From contig CAOLHI010001033.1 of NCBI GenBank assembly GCA_948474755.1, positions 248,001-312,000 on the forward strand: a stretch of 64,000 bases of DNA. The letters are read 5' to 3'. The translations under genes and the position numbers were made by a program. This document shows, piece by piece, positions 23,105-34,494 of the stretch (position 1 is the first letter of the stretch; every line of letters begins with the position of its first letter). The notes beneath the pieces were generated by a model. That model made no database searches. It worked only from the letters and a program-made list of their open reading frames with translations, and was not told the DNA's origin. This stretch comes from Ctenosaura bakeri (taxonomy: Eukaryota > Chordata > Lepidosauria > Squamata > Iguanidae).

Positions 23105-23500
23105 GTGATAAATGAGGTGGCAGACAGTAGACAAGCATTCCAGTCCTTTCACTGATGGGGCCAGCATCCCTGCTCAATCAGCAGTATAACTGGCCTCCCA
23201 AAGTACCCCTATCCAAACTGTTCCTGGCTGACAATCAAATTCTCCATCATTGGCTATATGGGGCACCTCACTTGGTGTGCACTCTCATCCACCAAGGCTG
23301 AGGGAAGATGGGCCCCCAAAGGGGTTATGTTACAAACAAACAAAAATCACAGTGTGCATGACTCATCCCTCTGCTCTCATAGGTATGAGAACTATGTAAG
23401 TGGGTTAGCAAACAGAGGAAAATTCACTCCCCCAGTCTGTTCTCAGACCTCATACCTTTTCCCAGCCTCAGACTCCCAAAGGGAAATGCAAAAAGTATCA
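23105..23500. repeat. Interspersed repeat family C, copy 1
   Basis: Shares a scattered match with 54425-54810: 'cctttcactgatgg', 'tatgagaact', 'ggaaaattcactcc' and 'tctgttct' occur in the same order in both. A 177-codon open frame starts at 23258 inside it, but the other copy does not keep the frame, so I treat it as non-coding. Class unknown. Confidence 0.45.
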
Positions 23501-24047
23501 AACAAGGTCATTCATACAAATGGAATTTTTCTTTACACTGAACCGCTATTAGCATTTGGCCATGATGCTAACAAGAACTCCAAAACCCATCTGCCTCATG
23601 GCAGAGGCCCAACTCACAACAAATGTAAAGCTGCAATCGTATTGCTTTGTCCTGCGTGTCTCAGGTGCCAGCATTCTCATCCTCAGAAAGCCATCTATAA
23701 AAAACAGGGCTATCTGCATCTTCCACCTATTCTTTTTGCTGTTATGATTTCTAACACTGCATGTAGTTCTAAATGTTTCAGCTTAAATTAAAATTTTACA
23801 AATCCTGCCTGCAGTGCCACTGTTTCCAGGGCAGATAGTGAAGGCAGAAGCAATGAAACCACACAATAACTAATAAAATAAGGACATGAATTTAAAACAG
23901 AAAGATATTTTGAAAGACAAGCAAACAAAAAGGTCCCTTTAAAAACATGAGGAATTTTTTTTTTTAAAAAAAAAACAATAGCATTTGCATAGCACTAAAA
24001 AAGACAAAGAAGTGGATGCCAAATGAATGTCCCTTGGGAGAGCATTC

Positions 24048-24285
24048 TAGAGGAAGGTGGCACAGTGGTTAAATGCTAGTACTGCAACCAAAAAGGTTGT
24101 GAGTTCAATCCTCCCCAGCTCCAAGGTTGACTCAGCCTTCCATCCTTCCGCAGGTCGGTAAAATGAGTACCCGGGGCTTGTTGGGGGCAATTAGCTAAAA
24201 AACACATTGTAAACCGCTTAGATAACACTCAGTTGATAAGCGGTATAGAAATAAATGCTATTGCTATATATTGCTATTGCTACAA
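24048..24285 (+). mobile_element. tRNA-derived SINE, squamate (Sauria-type) form
   Basis: The head 'ggtggcacagtggttaaatg' (A-box region) and 'gtgagttcaatcctcc' (B-box) are tRNA-like. The body 'ccttccgcaggtcggtaaaa' is followed by 'gtaaaccgcttagata', a second 'aagcggtatagaaat' and a CTATTG repeat tail. This layout fits the squamate SINE group with a Bov-B-like tail, as I recall it. A reverse-strand relative of the head and body is at 31852-32083. The damaged DIRS copy begins 14 bp beyond its tail. Confidence 0.65.
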
Positions 24286-24613
24286 CAGAGAAGGCCTATT
24301 CTTCTTCGTGGTCTCTGTGCCTTCATAACCGGAGCTTTAGCGCCTGCGCGGTAACTTCGGAAACTTCTAGAGCTTGTTCGCTTCCCCCCTTCCCCCCGGG
24401 TACTGCGCATGCCCCCCCGCCGAGCAACGGTCTCTCCTAGTTCTTTCTCGTCCGCCGCCGCGTACGGAAGGTTTTTTTATTTGTTCCTCTCACGTCGTGC
24501 TTGGCTTGCTTTTTTCACGGTTTTACGGACTTTCGGACTTTTTGCCCTTCTTTTTCGGACCCCCCCTTCCCGGTTTTTTTGGATTTCGGAGTTTGGCTTT
24601 TTTCTTCGTCTTA

Positions 24614-26935
24614 TGTCCGCGCTCTTTAAGAAGTGCGTGTCCTGGGGGGCCCGGCAAGGTTGCCCTCAACGACGGCCATAAGGAGTGTCTCTTCTTTTTG
24701 GGCGACCCCAAATACCGGGACTTGCCAAATTTGTAGGGATTTTACTCCCCAAACTCTTCGCAACCGCTCCGCGAGATAAATCTTTTTGTTGGGAGCAGTC
24801 TCTGCGGGCGATAGACGAGACCTCCATTTCCCCGGTGGCCGACAAGAAGACGACCACGCCATCGACGGTATCGGCGGCTGCCGTTCCGTCCACCCCCGTC
24901 GGTATGGGGCCCTGGTACCGGGGGAAAACGCCGACTCGGGGCCCCGGGGATCCCGAAGCTGTCGGCGGCCCCAAGTCAGCTAAAGGATCCTCGACGGCAA
25001 AGGAAGGCTGAGGCCCCCCTTACGGAGACGCCTGCAAAAAAGCCCCCTCCCGGACGGGGCAAGGGCAAAGGGAGAAGAAGAAGAAAAAAGAAGGAAAAGA
25101 AGCGCTCCCCGGGCTGGGGACGCTCAACCCCCAAATCCTCCTCCTACTCAGCAGCCTTCCAAAGGGCGAGGCGAGTCCGTCGACCTCTCGGAGGATGAGA
25201 TCGAGGACGTTCCCCCCCAAAAGCGCCCGGGCTGGGCCCCTTGGGGGACCCCCCCAACCCTGGTGGAGGAGCGCCACCCACCCTCTTAGCCGTCGCAGGT
25301 CGGCCGACCTGCAGCAGAGAGAGCCCTCTGCTTCTCCGGAGCGGCGTTCGACCTCCTTCAGGTCCCGGTCCCGCCCCTTCTGAGGGCCGGGGGGCCTCCC
25401 CCCTCCGAGGGAGACAAAAAGAGGAACAACCTCGCTCGTCTGCCTCCAGATACACCTCGGCGTCCTACGTGGCCAGGTACGCGAGGGAATCTGAGTGGAG
25501 AGAGCGCCCGGCCTCCTATCGGTCGCATTCGCCATCGTTCCGGGATCGGTACCATCGTGGCCCGAGTCGCTGGGGGACCTTCCGGGGGCCCGGTCACCTC
25601 GTCGACAGCGCGAATCGCGCTCGCCTAGAGGGGACGAGGCTTTGGTACCCGACGCCGAAGCCGATCTCCGTCGGACCGCCGCTCCTTCAGCCGCTCTCCC
25701 CCCCCCCGTTTATAGGGGGAGGGAGCCTTCACCACGGTTCGGGCGATTCGCCACCTCCTAGGGTCACGGCAACGGCGAAGCGCCCTACGGAGTCGGTGGT
25801 GACTGAGCGGGCTACGACGACGTCAGCCTGCCCGACTACCCCGGTCACCACCAAGAGGGTGAAGTCAGTAGTCAGCCATCCCAAGAGGGACGCTGCTGCT
25901 ACCACCGCCCCCCGGGTGCGGAGAAGCCTAGGAAGGCAACACCTGGGGGGCGACGGGGGCCGGGCGAAAAGGGGGAGAGGACTCACCAAACTCGGAGTCG
26001 TACGACTCGGGGCGGAGTCAGAGGTGTCTGGGGGGCCTCCCAGGAGTCTCCTCCGTTGGGGTTGGGGACCCGATCCCAGATTCTGCTCCAGAGGACGTCC
26101 ACCAGTTCTCTGCGATGCTGCTCCGCATGGCCACTACCCTCGGCCTTAAGATCGCCGATGCGGAGCCGGAGGACGACGATCCCGCCTTCTCCGTCTTCGA
26201 GGAAAGCGACCTTCCACCCCGGCCCCCCTGCCTCTCCTGCCCCCGGGGATTCAACTGGTGAAGGCCGCCTGGGATAGACCGGGCCCTTGGGTTAGCCGAT
26301 ACCACAGCGGTTAGAACACCTCTACAGGGTGCAGAAGGATAACGCCGGTTATCTCTTTAATCACCCTGCACCGAAATCTGTGGTCGTCGAGTCGGCGCAG
26401 ACGAAGGGCTCCGGCAGGCAAAACACCACCCCGCCGGACAAAGAGGAGGGGTTGGACGCCTACGCAAGGAGGTTTTATTCAGCTGCCTCCTTGCAGATTA
26501 GGTGTCCAACACTCAGGGGTTGCCTCGCGGCGCCCCTGAAAAAAGTGCTGGATCGCCTGCAACCGGCGATGGAGGCGGTACCGGAGGAAAACCCCCCAGG
26601 CCTCCTCCGTGATCTACAACGAGGCCATCTCCATCGCTCGCCACCAATTCCCCCAGGCACGCAGTGGAATTGCCCCGTGTCATGGCGGGGCCCTCGGCCT
26701 CCGCCGCCATGCTTGGCTGCGACCGGCCGACATCCAGGGGGGACACCAGAAGGAGGTTGAAATCTCCCCTTCGACGGTGAAGGCCTATTCAATTCGTCCA
26801 CAGACGAAGCTTTTGGGCAATCTCGTCAAGGCGGGGGACCGCCAAAAAAAAAATCGGGCTGCAGCCGGCCACGCAAGCCCGCAGGGCCTCCACCTTTCCC
26901 CCCATCCTGGCGATGATCTTCCACCTGGGCGTTAG
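24614..26935 (+). pseudogene. DIRS copy 1 gag region
   Basis: An ATG at 24614 starts the same N-terminus as copy 2 (MSALFKKCVS) but the Cys-finger is destroyed after the second Cys. Downstream segments keep the RS-rich region (SYVARYARESEWRERPASYR, about 25470-25520) and part of the C-terminal gag (DAYARRFYSAASLQI, about 26457-26500). The frames change repeatedly. This cannot encode a full protein as written. Confidence 0.75.
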
Positions 26936-27054
26936 CGTTCGGCCCAGGGGTTGGCAATCGAGACCGTCCTCCGGCTCATCGGCCAGACGCACGATTAGGC
27001 GGCGCCCGGCTTCGTCCAAGAAGTCCCCCCTCCGAAACAAAGGGGCCCCTTTTT

Positions 27055-27805
27055 ATGTGCCCGGCAGGACCTACCAACACCCAAATCTTCAGCCTACCAT
27101 CAGCGCTCGGAGACCGACCGACACTGGCTCGACACCTAGCGGAGTGGCAGTATGTCACCACGGACTCTTGGGTGCTTTCCATCGTCCGGGCTACGCCATC
27201 GAGTTTTCGAATTTCCCCCTCGCGGCGTTTTCTACTCCACGCCGTCGAGTCCGGCCCTCCTGGAAGAGATCCAATCCCTCCTCCAAAAGGGGCGATCGAC
27301 AGCTCCCGCAAGAGGCCAAGACCACCGGCTTCTTCTCCAGGTATTTCACGGTACCGAAAGCCGACGGTACCCTCCGACCGATCCTAGACCTCAGAGGGGT
27401 GAACTACTACATCCGCCCCAAAAGGTTCAAGATGGTCACGATACCGTCAAAACCTGCCCTTCCTACATCGAGGGGACTGGTTCGCCTCCCCTCGATCTCC
27501 GAGACCCCATACTTCCATATCGCCATTCGCCCGCAGCACAGACGGTACCTCCGCTTCGCAGTCCCACACCTGTTACCAGTACAAGGTGCTGCCGTTCGGA
27601 CTCTCGACTGCCCCAAGGGTCTTCACCAAGTGCATGGCCCCGGTGGTATCCTACCTGCGGACGAAGGGCGCTTTGTCTTCCCTTACCTCGACGATTGGCT
27701 GTTGGTGGCGTCCTGGGAAACAAGACTTTTCCACGACGTCCACATGACGTTGTCACTCTTGACCCGCCTTGGTCTACGGGTGAATCCGAAAAAGTCCCAC
27801 CTCGA
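27055..27805 (+). pseudogene. DIRS copy 1 reverse transcriptase, N-terminal part
   Basis: Frames with TTGFFSRYFTVPKADGTLRP, ILDLRGVNYYIRPKRFKMV and, in another frame, FPYLDDWLLVASW are recognisable as DIRS RT. The frame shifts more than once, and the domain ends at the junction with CR1 at 27805/27806. Confidence 0.75.
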
Positions 27806-27989
27806 TTGCAAAATGAATCAAGAGGTCTTTAAACTGAGCTTGACTGGGGAGGGGGACAGTATTATTCTGGGCAAGGATTCAGTGAGTACTGTGAAAAATA
27901 GCCCACATGATATAGATAGGGCAGGCCAAGTAGAACTAGAGACCAACAGGAAGAAGGAAAGTACCTTTAGTACAGAAATTCCACAAAGG

Positions 27990-28856
27990 GCACATGGTCT
28001 CAAGTGTCTCTACACTAATGCACAGAGCATGGGGAATAAGCAAGATGAACTCCAACTCATAGTACAACAAAATAAATATGATTTAATAGGCATCACTGAA
28101 ACCTGGTTGGATGAATCTCATGATTGGAATGTAGGAATAGGGGTGTATAACCTATTTAGCAGAAATAGACCAAACAAGAAAGGTGGTGGAGTAGCCTTAT
28201 ATATCAAGGATGTTTTCACCTGTGAAGAGATCTATGACTTAAATCTGGGAAGCCAAGTTGAGAGCATCTGGGTGAGAATTAAGTGAGCAAGAAACAATAG
28301 GGATGTGATTGTGGGGGTTTGCTACAGGCCTCTGGGCCAGCCTGAGGACTTGGATGAGGCCTTCCTGGAGAAGATGACCACACATTCAAAAAGGAGAGAT
28401 GCCGTGTTAATGGGAGATTTCAATTATCCTGATATTTGTTGGCAGTCAAATTCTGCAAAGACCGCAAGGTCCAACAGGTTCCTTGCTTGCCTTGCAGACA
28501 ATTTCATGGTCCAGAAGGTGGAAGAGGAAACAAAGGAATCAGCTATTTTAGATCTGATCCTGACCAACAGGGATGACCTAGCTGATGAGGTGGAAGTGGT
28601 GGGATTCTTAGGAGGGAGTGACCATGCTCTTCTGGAGTTTGTCATCCAGTGGGAAGGAGAAGCCAAGTGTAGCCAGACACGCATCCTAAACTTTAAGAAA
28701 GCTGATTTCTCTAAACTTAGGGAATTACTTGCTGAAATCCCATGGTCAAGAATACTAAAAGAGAAAGGAGTTCATGACGGATGGGAGTTTCTTAAAAGTG
28801 AGATACTGAAGGCACAATGGAAAACTGTGCCAATAAGGAGGAAAAATGGTGTCTAA
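27990..28856 (+). pseudogene. CR1 ORF2 endonuclease domain (broken)
   Basis: The first frame ends at 28284-28286 after ...SQVESIWVRIK, and a second frame at 28305-28856 continues with the endonuclease (GDFN, SDHALLEF motifs). The family enzyme nicks target DNA to prime reverse transcription. The in-frame break between them disables it. Both halves are otherwise well conserved, suggesting a moderately young copy. Confidence 0.8.
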
Positions 28857-30790
28857 AGAAACCAGAATGGTTGACTAAAGAACTCTCAGCTGAGCTAAGT
28901 GTTAAAAGAAACATGTACAGGAAATGGAAAAATGATGAAACCACCAAAGAGGAATTCAAGCAAATAGCCAGGAGATGTAGGGAGAGGTCAGAAAAGCTAA
29001 AGCGCAGAATGAACTCAGGCTTGCCAGAGACATCAAAAACAATAAAAAGGGCTTTTTTAGATATGTCTGCAGCAAAAGGAAAAACAAGGAAATGATAGGA
29101 TCACTGTGTGGAGAAGGTGACCAATTAATAAAGGGGGCAAGTGAGAAGGTAGAACTACTCAATACCTTCTTTGCCTCAGTTTTCTCCCAAAAGGATAGAA
29201 GTACCCAACCTGGGCGTGGGGAGCAGGTGACGAAGTGAGGGAAATGCAGCACAGAATAAGTAGAGAAGTAGTACAGGAATATCTGGCTCAACTAGATGAA
29301 TCCAAGTCCCCACGGCCAGATGAATTACATCCAGGGATATTAAAAGAATTAGCAGAAGTCACTTCTGAACCACTTGCAATAATTTTTCAGATCTCTTGGA
29401 GAACAGAAGAAGTTCCAGCAGACTGGAGGAGGGAAAATGTCATCCCCATCTTCAAGAAGCGGAAAAAGAGGAACCAAATAATTATCACCTGGTCAGCCTG
29501 ACATCAATTCCAGGAAAGATCCTAGAGCAGATCATTAAACAGTCAGTTTGGTAATTACTTAGAAAGCAATGCTGTAATCACTAGAAGCCAGCATGGATTT
29601 CTCAGAAAAAAGTTATGCCAGACTAATCTTTTCTCTTTTTATGATAGGGTTACAAGTTTGATAGATGAAGGGAATGCTGTAGATGTAGTATATCTTGACC
29701 TCAGTAAGACCTTTGACAAAGTTCCACATGACATTCTTGCAAAGAAGCTAGTAAAATGCGGGCTGGACAGGGCTACTGTTAGTTAGATTTGTAATTGGTT
29801 GACAGACTGAACCCAAAGGGTGCTCACCAATGGCTGCTTTTCATCCTGGAGAGAAGTGACTACTGAGGTGCCATAGGGTTCTGTCCTGGGCCCAGTGCTA
29901 TTCAACATCTTCATCAATGACTTGAATGAAGGAGCGGAGGGAATGCTGATCAAATGTGTAGATGACACCAAATTGAGAGGGGTTGCTAATACACCAGAGG
30001 ACAGGATCAAATTTCAAGAAGACCTTAACAGTCTGGAGAGCTGGGCCAAAGCTAACAAAATGAATTTCAACAGAGAGAAATGTAAGGTCCTACACTTAGG
30101 CAGAAAAAAATGGAATGCACAAATATAGGATGGGGGACATGTGGCTAGATAGCAGTACATGTGAAAGGGATCTAGGAATCTTGGTAGATCACAAGCTGAA
30201 CATGAGTCAGCAGTGTGACGTGGCAGTCAAGAAAGCCAACATGATTCTTGGTTGCATCAATAGGAGTATGGTGTCTAGATCAAGGGAGGTAATGGTAACA
30301 CTCTATTCTGCATGAGTTAGGCTTCATTTGGAATACTGTGTCCAGTTCTGGGAACCTCGATTCAAGAAGGATATCGACAAGCTGGAATGTGTCCAAAGAA
30401 GGGTGACCAAAATGGCGAAGGGTCTGGAAGCCATGCCCTATGAAGAATGGCTTAGGGAGCTGGGTATGTTTAGTCTGCAGAAGAGAAGGTTAAGAGGGGA
30501 CATGATAGCCATATTTAAATATTTGAAGGGGTGTCATGTTGAGGAGGGAGTGGACTTGTTTTTTGCCACTCCAGAGACTAGGACAAGGAGCAATGGATTC
30601 AAGCGGCAGGAAAGGAGATTCCACTTGAACTTCAGAAAGAACTTCCTGAGGGTCAGAGCTGTCTGGCAGTGGAATATGCTGCCTCGGAGTGTGGTGGAGT
30701 CTCCTTCTTTGGAGGTTTTTAAGGAGGGGCTGGATGGCCATCTGTTGGGAATGCTTCGTCGGGGGTTGGACTCGATGGCCCCTGGGATCT
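28857..30790 (+). pseudogene. CR1 ORF2 reverse transcriptase and C-terminal region (broken)
   Basis: Fragments include YLAQLDESKSPRPDELHPGI (29274 onward), PVLFNIFINDL-like sequence (29895 onward), KVLHLGRKKWN, and the C-terminal frame 30328-30813. The usual F/YADD active site reads CVDD here (about 29958). At least four frame breaks occur. No function is expected. Confidence 0.75.
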
Positions 30791-30812
30791 CTTCCAACTC
30801 TATGATTCTATG

Positions 30813-31009
30813 ATTTCTGCCCTATACTGTTATAGAGCTATTATTCTGCTCTCAGCATCCTGTGGAATTGTGGGGTTTGTAGTTTCCTGAAGTCAAAGAA
30901 CTCTCTGGCTGATAATTCTAAATGTCCCTCCCTAAACTGCAAACTCCAGGATTTCATAGCATGTTGAAGTAGAATAAGAGCACTGTAACAGTATAGGGCA
31001 GAAATGGCC
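30813..31009. mobile_element. Hairpin MITE, family A copy 3, left end lost
   Basis: The right end is intact (GGGCAGAAATGGCC). The left end begins ATTTCTGCCC, lacking the first few bases, exactly where the CR1 3' end stops. The interior shows the usual inverted halves ('gttatagagctattattctg' and 'agaataagagcactgtaac'). Confidence 0.7.
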
Positions 31010-31851
31010 ACTCTTAACCTCTTGACCTTTTGTTAGGATAACTGAGATAATGCAGATGTGGGCAAGTTGTGATTACACAAAGCCAGTAAATAGGATTGTT
31101 GGAAAGACAAGAAAGCTATGCCTTAAGAAATGTAGCAGTGTGTAATTTGCAAAAGATTAGCAAAAGATCAATGCGGAGGGGAACAATTTGGAGTAGCAGA
31201 AAAAAAGTATTATTTATGAGGAAGGAGAAAGAAAATATATTTGGAGGATAAATAAGGGGGATTCCAGATGGTGGGGGGTGAATGGAATTTAAGAAGGTGC
31301 ATGCCAGGAAAGACCTAAATTGCATTTTAAAATGCAATTTTTAAATGTAATTTAATTTTTTCTAATGCAATTTAGGAGGAATGGGGGTGAATGAGGACAC
31401 TGACCTGTAATACACTGCTTCCCACAGAGAGTCCTAGTTCACCATGTAACAGTCCATGTCGGCTTGCTCAGGGAGGATACCACCTCCTTTCATGCCCCCT
31501 CCAGCCCTAGCTGGTCTTCTCCTTTTCCAGGGCACTTCTGCCCTCACCACCCAACCAAGCGAAACAGAAGGAGAAGAGGCAACTGCTGCCATATTCCGCA
31601 AGAGCAAAAAGTAGCATCAGCTTGGCTTTCTGCTGCCCCCTAGAGGGAAGGAGGAGGGAACAGCCCAGCCAGGTTCATTCAAAACCATCAGCAACCTAAT
31701 TGCTGCAACCTTTTCCAACCCTTGTGCTCACAAGCAAGAAGGACCGCACGAAATCCTTTGGTGGGCTGCAAGCGGCCCACAGGCCATATGTTGTGCAGGC
31801 TTGCTTTATATTATGACAGGAGTGGCTCACAACTATGGGAAATTCCATTCC

Positions 31852-32083
31852 TTATTTATTTATTTGTATCCCACCTCTCCATATGGATCGAGGCAGCGAA
31901 CAACTTACAAATAGCATGTATTTCGAAACATTTCTATACATGCCCCCAACAAGCTGGGTACTCATTTTACCGACCTGCGAAAGGATGGAAGACTGAGTCA
32001 ACCTTGGAGCCCGACAGGATCGAACTCACAACCTTGTGGTTAGTGGCGTGCAGTACTGGCATTTAACCACTGCGCCACCAGGG
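31852..32083 (-). mobile_element. tRNA-derived SINE (minus strand) with target-site duplication
   Basis: TTCCATTCC occurs at 31843-31851 and again at 32084-32092, flanking the element. The plus strand begins with the TTATTTATTT tail and 'tcccacctctccatatggat'. It ends with the reverse of a tRNA-like head ('ccactgcgccacca'); 'gatcgaactcacaacc' is the reversed B-box region. It shares 'ttttaccgacctgcgaaagg' with the SINE at 24048. Confidence 0.8.
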
Positions 32084-32936
32084 TTCCATTCCACACCCAC
32101 ACCTACCCAGTGAGTGTGAGAATTAGCTGAACTCAGAAGGAACAGAGGAGTCTGAACAGAATGGCAGATAGTAACTCTGCTAATAAAATAGTCCAAGCAA
32201 TCCAACCTGCAAGCCGATCCACTACACCATTTTTCTTGTGTCCTAACTGGGAATTTTATTCTCTATGCCCTAACTGGAGAGCAAGGAATTCAGATCTTGA
32301 AGGGAAGAGAAAAAAAGTAGGGAAGGGGACATGAAAATGGGTCCTGACTGTACATTTGTAGAAACAGGGTTTGGTTTTCTGAAGTGCCAGATCCTCGAGA
32401 GGATAAATTAACTCAATGAGAACTCCTTTAATTGGGTCTTTCCAGCTCAGCCATCCCAGTAAACTCTCACTGAACCTCACACACAGAGGCGGAAAGTGGC
32501 ACAGCTGATTCTTGTCTCAAGGACTAGAGTTCTGAGCAAGCAAGAGGAAAAACAGTCCAAACATTTTGCCATGGAGAAGCCCCTTGATGTGCTGCTGCAG
32601 CTGTAAAATAGTTTTTATGCCTGCTGGCCTCATGTGGGTGCACAGCAAAAGCAGCTTCCTCTGTATCTGACAGGGCCATCATTCATTATTTACAGCACAC
32701 CTGTTTGTGTTTGGTTTAGTAAAGTGACAGCAGGCATGTCTTCTGTTTTCACACCTGGTGTGTCATGTATCAAACCATCCTCCCACCCTTTTAACCTGAT
32801 AGAGATTTTTCAGACAGCCATCTCTTAAATTCCGAGGAAGTCTGTAGCATGGATGGGGGGGCGGGGGAAATCATTTGCTGTTCATTTCCAGCCCAAGGAA
32901 TGGGTTTTCCAGTACTTCAGACCGCTGTGAGATTCT

Positions 32937-33160
32937 TTGCACTATGCAAAGCATTTGTCTAACAGAAATACTTTTTTTTTTTCTGAACACAAATTCTGTT
33001 TTTTGCACAGAAAAAAAGCACATGCATTCTACAAAGACCATGTGTTTTCTGCAAAGCAAAAGCATGTAGATTTTTGTGCAGAAAATGTGTTTCTTGTACA
33101 AAAGAACTATGTGCATTTGTCTTCAGAAAGCATGATTTCAGTATGGGGGAAAAACACCTG
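32937..33160. repeat. Decayed tandem repeat based on TTTTNTGCACAGAAAA
   Basis: Phrases such as 'tttttgcacagaaaaaaagc', 'tgttttctgcaaagcaaaag' and 'ttttgtgcagaaaatgtgtt' recur with about 20-30 bp spacing. A similar array is at 48380-48495. It looks like an old degenerate minisatellite or a repeat-rich element interior. Confidence 0.45.
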
Positions 33161-33423
33161 AGATGAATACTTCCTGAAGCCTGAACAGTGATTAGGTACT
33201 GCACAGAAATCTTTGTTTTTCCATCCAACAGAGAGAAAACTATGGGAATGATTTCTTCTTGCATCTGAGAACCAAGAACATGAAGATTTACATTCCCACT
33301 TTGTAGCAGAAAAGTGGGGGAGGAAGAAAAAGGATGCTCTGGTACGTTTGGGCAGCTTTCCTAATACAGCACCCTCTAGACTTCAGCTCCCATGATTCCT
33401 CATCATTGACCATGCTATCTTGG

Positions 33424-33624
33424 GTCATGTCCACACTTCGCTGTTATACTGCTATTATTCTACTTTCAACATCCTGTGGAATTCTGGGGTTTGTAGTTTC
33501 CTGAAGCCAAAGAGCTCTCAGGCTGAGAATTCTAAATGCTCCTCCCTAAACTGCAAACCTCAGAATTCCATAGGATGTTGAAAGTGGAATAATAGCGCTG
33601 TAACAGTGTAATGTAGAAATGGTC
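33424..33624. mobile_element. Hairpin MITE, family A copy 4
   Basis: It runs from GTCATGTCCACACTTCGC to GTAGAAATGGTC. The mirrored cores 'tactttcaacatcctgtgga' and 'ccataggatgttgaaagtgg' are clear. The ends have diverged from GGCC to GTC/GGTC. Confidence 0.65.
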
Positions 33625-34261
33625 TAGGGCTAATGGAAATTACCATTCAAAACATCTGGAGGTCACTATGTCAGAGTCTGAATCAGGAATAGGGAACTGC
33701 AACTCTGGCTCTTTTGGGTCCCAGCCAGGCCCTCTGGAATTCTTCAGAAGGACCTTCCCTCCTTCTCATGATGGTTTGTTGGGTTTCCAACTCTTGTCCA
33801 TGTTTTTCTCATTCTCAAAGGTTGAAACACCTTCTCCAGGCTTCGATATTAGCCATTAGAGTAAGCTAAAATGTGCCCAAAACTGTTGGCTCTGGCACTG
33901 GAATCAAGAACATCTCTTAAATTTACTCCCCAAAGCAGTTCCCTATGTTTGGCCTGGATTCTCAAACTGTAAGACAGGTCTCCACAGTATAAGATACTTA
34001 GATGGATTGCAAATGAGTCCTGAGATCTCCAAGTAAGAGGGAAGAAGAGCTTCCCCTTGCAGAGCATTGATACCCTTGCCAATCCATCCAGGCTTGTTGT
34101 CTCATTTCCTGTCAAGCTGTGTTCAGTGAGTATGTGGAGGGAAATGTGAAGTCAGTCTGTAGAGAGGGAGTTTTGGCAGAGAAGCAAATTGGTTATTGCT
34201 CCTGCTGAGAAGCCATTCAACCCACAGATTCTCAGGCATGCTCACTCACCAGTGAGGCAAC

Positions 34262-34420
34262 AGAGCTTGGAGTGTGTGGAGGGGGGATGGGAGGGAGGGG
34301 TGTGTGACACAGGGGTGTGGCCACAGATGTGCAGGGACATGTCCATAGTACATGAGGGCATGGCCACGGTGTGTGGGGCGTAGCCATGGCACAGCAACGT
34401 AGTTATGAGCAGGACACCCC
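34262..34420. repeat. G-rich region with possible G-quadruplex and short 'gtggcca' repeats
   Basis: GGAGGGGGGATGGGAGGGAG at about 34279-34298, followed by GGG, has four G runs with short loops on the plus strand. Downstream, 'gtgtggccacagatgt', 'catggccacggtgtg' and 'gtagccatggc' form degenerate repeats. No gene is seen. Confidence 0.45.
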
Positions 34421-34494
34421 AAAAGCATTGCTGCCAAAGGTGAACCGCCCCCATAGCCCCCTTGTCCTTATGTGACTGTACCAGCATAGCGACT

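Larger units (their letters stand above)
24299..27805 (+). mobile_element. DIRS retrotransposon copy 1: truncated and corrupted
   Basis: It is collinear with 37403-40750 of the intact copy: left terminal repeat, gag region with Arg/Ser-rich segment, and N-terminal RT up to the segment after YLDDWLLV. It then stops abruptly and continues as CR1 at 27806. RNase H, recombinase, internal complementary region and right terminal repeat are missing. Long stretches are near-identical to copy 2, but between them are clusters of changes that create homopolymers, breaking every frame. It retains about 190 nt (roughly 25950-26145) that copy 2 lacks. Confidence 0.85.
27806..30813 (+). mobile_element. CR1-type LINE, plus strand, 3' complete
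   Basis: In order: CR1 ORF2 endonuclease (about 28000-28680, with YTNAQSMGNK, ITETWLDES, VLMGDFNYPDICW and GGSDHALLEF), the linker, RT (about 29250-30100) and C-terminal region (about 30328-30760, EYCVQFWEP and [16 protein letters not shown]). It finishes with CTATGATTCTATGATT, the CR1 3' signature. Several stops or shifts interrupt it (e.g. at 28284, 28854, 29499), so it is inactive. No target duplication is expected for CR1. Its left edge is fused to a broken DIRS copy and its right edge to a MITE. Confidence 0.85.

Noticed and set aside
23258..23791. 177-codon open frame on the plus strand
   Set aside because: No recognisable domain. It lies in repeat C whose second copy lacks the frame, and the composition looks like translated non-coding DNA.
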